Source of the DNA: UBA9676 sp963730065
Lineage (GTDB): Bacteria > Actinomycetota > Actinomycetes > Streptosporangiales > Streptosporangiaceae
Length of the DNA: 64,000 bases
Reading direction: 5' to 3'
Assembly (NCBI GenBank): GCA_963730065.1
Contig: CAVSQL010000025.1
Coordinates: 62,001 to 126,000 of the forward strand
Part shown: positions 62,406 through 64,000 of the stretch, piece by piece
Position numbering within the stretch: the first letter of the stretch is position 1
Layout of the letters: each line of letters begins with the position of its first letter
The notes under the pieces: model-generated
What the model was told of the DNA's origin: nothing
The model's input: only the letters and a program-made list of their open reading frames with translations
Database searches by the model: none
Translations under genes and position numbers: made by a program

Positions 62406-64000
62406 TCATCGGTGGCCGACGAGCGGGGTGCCGGGCAGCCGGCGGGTCAGCGCCAGGAACACCGTCAGCACGGTCCCGGCGCCGGCCGCGATGGCCAGGG
62501 CGATGAGGTCGGTGGCCAGGTTGAGGTCGCGCAGGTCGAAGAACGTGCGGGACGCCGGGACCGCCAGCGCGAGCACCATACCGGCGGCCATCGCGGCCAC
62601 CAGCGTGATCCGCCACCAGGTGTAGGGGCGGGCCACCAGGGCGAGCACCCAGAGCGCGGTGGCGGACAAGGTGATCACCGCGGTGGTCCGGTCGGCGGTC
62701 AGGTCGCTGCCCGGGGTGAGCCGGGCGATGAGGTAGGCGGCGAAGGTGGCCGCGGCGCAGGCGATGCCCGCCGGGACCGCGAACCGCAGCACGCGCGAAA
62801 CGAAGCCGGGCGCCACCCGCTGGGCACTCGGCGCGAGGGCCAGGACGAACGCGGGCACGCCGATGGTCAGCGTCGATATCAGCGTCAGGTGGCGGGGCAG
62901 GAACGGGAAGCGCAGCCCCGCCAGCCCGGCCGCGGCCGCGAGCCCGACCACCGCCGTCGCGATGGACAGCAGCACCGCGTAGACGGTCTTGGTCAGGAAC
63001 AGGCTCGCCACGCGCTCGATGTTGCCCAGCACGCGGCGGCCCTCCGCCACCACGTGCGGAAGGGTGGCGAAGCTGTCGTCCATGAGGACGATCTTGGCGG
63101 CGGCACGGGTGGCCCCGCTGCCCGATCCCATCGCCACGCCCAGGTCCGCGCGGGTCAGCGCGAGCACGTCGTTGATGCCGTCGCCGGTCATCGCCACCGT
63201 GTGGCCGCGGGACTGGAGCGCGGCCACGAAGATCTGCTTCTGGCGGGGGGTGACCCGGCCGAACACCGAGTTGCCCTCCAGCGCGTCGGCCAGGGCCGCC
63301 AGCTCGGCCCCGGCCAGCGGCTCCGGGCCGGGGCCGCCCCCGGATGTGGCCCCCGCCCCGGCTGCGTCCCCCGATGTGGCCCCCGCCCCGGGCGGGCTCA
63401 GCTTCTCCCCGGTGGGCAGGGAGCGGGCGTCGACCGGGTGATCGGCGCCGCCGATCCCCAACTGCCTGGCGATGGCGCCGACCGACATCGCGCTGTCCCC
63501 GGAGATCACCTTGACCGCGACATCCTGCTCGGCGAAGTAGGCCAGGGTGCTGGGCGCTTCGGCGCGCAACCGCTGCCGCAGCACGAGCAGCGCGGCTGCC
63601 TCGACCTGTGGCCCGGCCGCGCCGGGGCCCCGGTCGCTGATGTCGGCCGCGTCGGCCCGGCCGAGCACCAGCACCCGCAGGCCGTCCGCTGCTTTCGTCT
63701 CGGCCTGCTCACGGGCGGGATCTCCGGGTGGCAGCAGCACGTCGGGCGCGCCCAGCACCCAGCCGCCGCTGGCCGGCCCGGCGTCGGCGAAGACCGCCCC
63801 GCTCCACTTGCGCGCCGAGGAGAACGGCACGACCTGGGCCGGCCGCCAGCGCGGCTCGCCGTCCAGCGCACCGGCCGGCGCGGGGTCTCCCGCCTGCGCG
63901 GAGACCCTCCCCGCGGTAGCTCTCTGCGCGGCAGCCCTTTCGCCAGCAGCCCTTTCGCCAGCAGCCCTTTCGCCAGCAGCCCTCTTGCCAGCAGCCCTCT
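62406..64000 (-). CDS. CtpE-like cation-transporting P-type ATPase, 5' part cut by window edge
   Basis: The frame is open from base 64000 to the stop at 62406 (531 residues visible). The phosphorylation DKTG motif and N-terminal helices lie outside the window. Seen here are the nucleotide-binding FSSARKWSGAVF, APDVLLPPGDPA, the hinge MTGDGINDVLALTRADLGVA, and six C-terminal membrane segments starting VASLFLTKTVYAVLLSIATA. This matches the CtpE class (calcium uptake in mycobacteria). Two low-complexity inserts occur: an AAGER repeat at the window edge (15-base DNA repeats) and a Gly/Ala-rich stretch (AGATSGDAAGAGATSG) near the P-domain. Transported ion is inferred from family only. Confidence 0.88.
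   Translation of the reverse strand, partial: RAAGKRAAGERAAGERAAGERAAAQRATAGRVSAQAGDPAPAGALDGEPRWRPAQVVPFSSARKWSGAVFADAGPASGGWVLGAPDVLLPPGDPAREQAETKAADGLRVLVLGRADAADISDRGPGAAGPQVEAAALLVLRQRLRAEAPSTLAYFAEQDVAVKVISGDSAMSVGAIARQLGIGGADHPVDARSLPTGEKLSPPGAGATSGDAAGAGATSGGGPGPEPLAGAELAALADALEGNSVFGRVTPRQKQIFVAALQSRGHTVAMTGDGINDVLALTRADLGVAMGSGSGATRAAAKIVLMDDSFATLPHVVAEGRRVLGNIERVASLFLTKTVYAVLLSIATAVVGLAAAAGLAGLRFPFLPRHLTLISTLTIGVPAFVLALAPSAQRVAPGFVSRVLRFAVPAGIACAAATFAAYLIARLTPGSDLTADRTTAVITLSATALWVLALVARPYTWWRITLVAAMAAGMVLALAVPASRTFFDLRDLNLATDLIALAIAAGAGTVLTVFLALTRRLPGTPLVGHR
63933..64000. repeat. 15-base tandem repeats at the right edge, in the ATPase gene
   Basis: CCTTTCGCCAGCAGC is repeated about four to five times (last copies diverged to CTCTTGCC) and continues past the window. 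In frame it encodes AAGER repeats inside the nucleotide-binding domain of the P-type ATPase. Confidence 0.8.

Noticed and set aside
59279..62506. 1075-codon open frame on the plus strand over argS and the GNAT gene
   Set aside because: It is antisense to two well-supported genes and arises from GC-rich third positions. Its translation is Arg/Gly/Pro/Gln-rich without domains.

Overview
The window is very GC-rich DNA with the gene content and order of a mycelial-type actinobacterium. Indicators are Lsr2, HspR with HAIR operators, an XRE/HBHA-position/DUF2516 trio as in mycobacteria, a CtpE-like P-type ATPase, and the conserved fba-DedA-pyrE, purA-DUF3151 and dnaK-grpE-dnaJ-hspR-clpB neighbourhoods. 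The genus cannot be fixed from sequence alone. Most genes are housekeeping. Many carry Pro/Ala/Gly-rich tails built from short tandem DNA repeats.

Layout: (1) 1-9133: a PHP endonuclease-UvrD helicase fusion cut by the left edge, a small membrane protein, lsr2, clpC, mutY and radA. (2) 9220-16410: a sugar-isomerase-like TIM barrel, a BKACE enzyme with an asparaginase, the XRE/HBHA-like/DUF2516 set, an AlaX tRNA editor, and a BlaI repressor with an M56 protease. (3) 16478-24622: the accessory core of the window. It holds a cytosolic subtilisin-like protease, a divergent TPR-CHAT caspase-like protease with an intact His/Cys pair, a sigma-70-family factor coupled to a small beta-rich protein, an unrecognised 227-residue protein, and a membrane-anchored protein with three Ig-like repeats (frame broken once). 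(4) 25136-28307: macrodomain protein, HisC/Pat-like aminotransferase, and a putative winged-helix regulator. (5) 28461-38849: one long minus-strand run with murA, purC, purB, ltrA, purD, purA, DUF3151, a metallophosphoesterase and fba. (6) 39028-43777: DedA, pyrE, an NYN-domain protein with a very long Pro/Gln/Gly linker, and a helical-repeat protein. (7) 43624-51110: the HspR heat-shock operon running into clpB. (8) 51327-64000: an Fe-S membrane oxidoreductase, TMEM175, a cysteine-synthase-family enzyme, a two-component system with a DUF5666-like neighbour, argS, a double GNAT, and a P-type ATPase cut by the right edge.

The best candidate for an under-described system is region 3. Two or three different protease types (CHAT, S8 and possibly the adjacent M56) sit with a sigma factor and a membrane sensor-like protein. 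This suggests a proteolysis-gated transcriptional response, comparable in logic to TPR-CHAT/sigma modules known beside type III-E CRISPR, but no CRISPR array is visible here. Two coding frames are broken once each (clpB near 44600 and the Ig-repeat gene near 24068). These could be sequencing errors or real mutations. No tRNA, rRNA, CRISPR array, insertion sequence or prophage was recognised.
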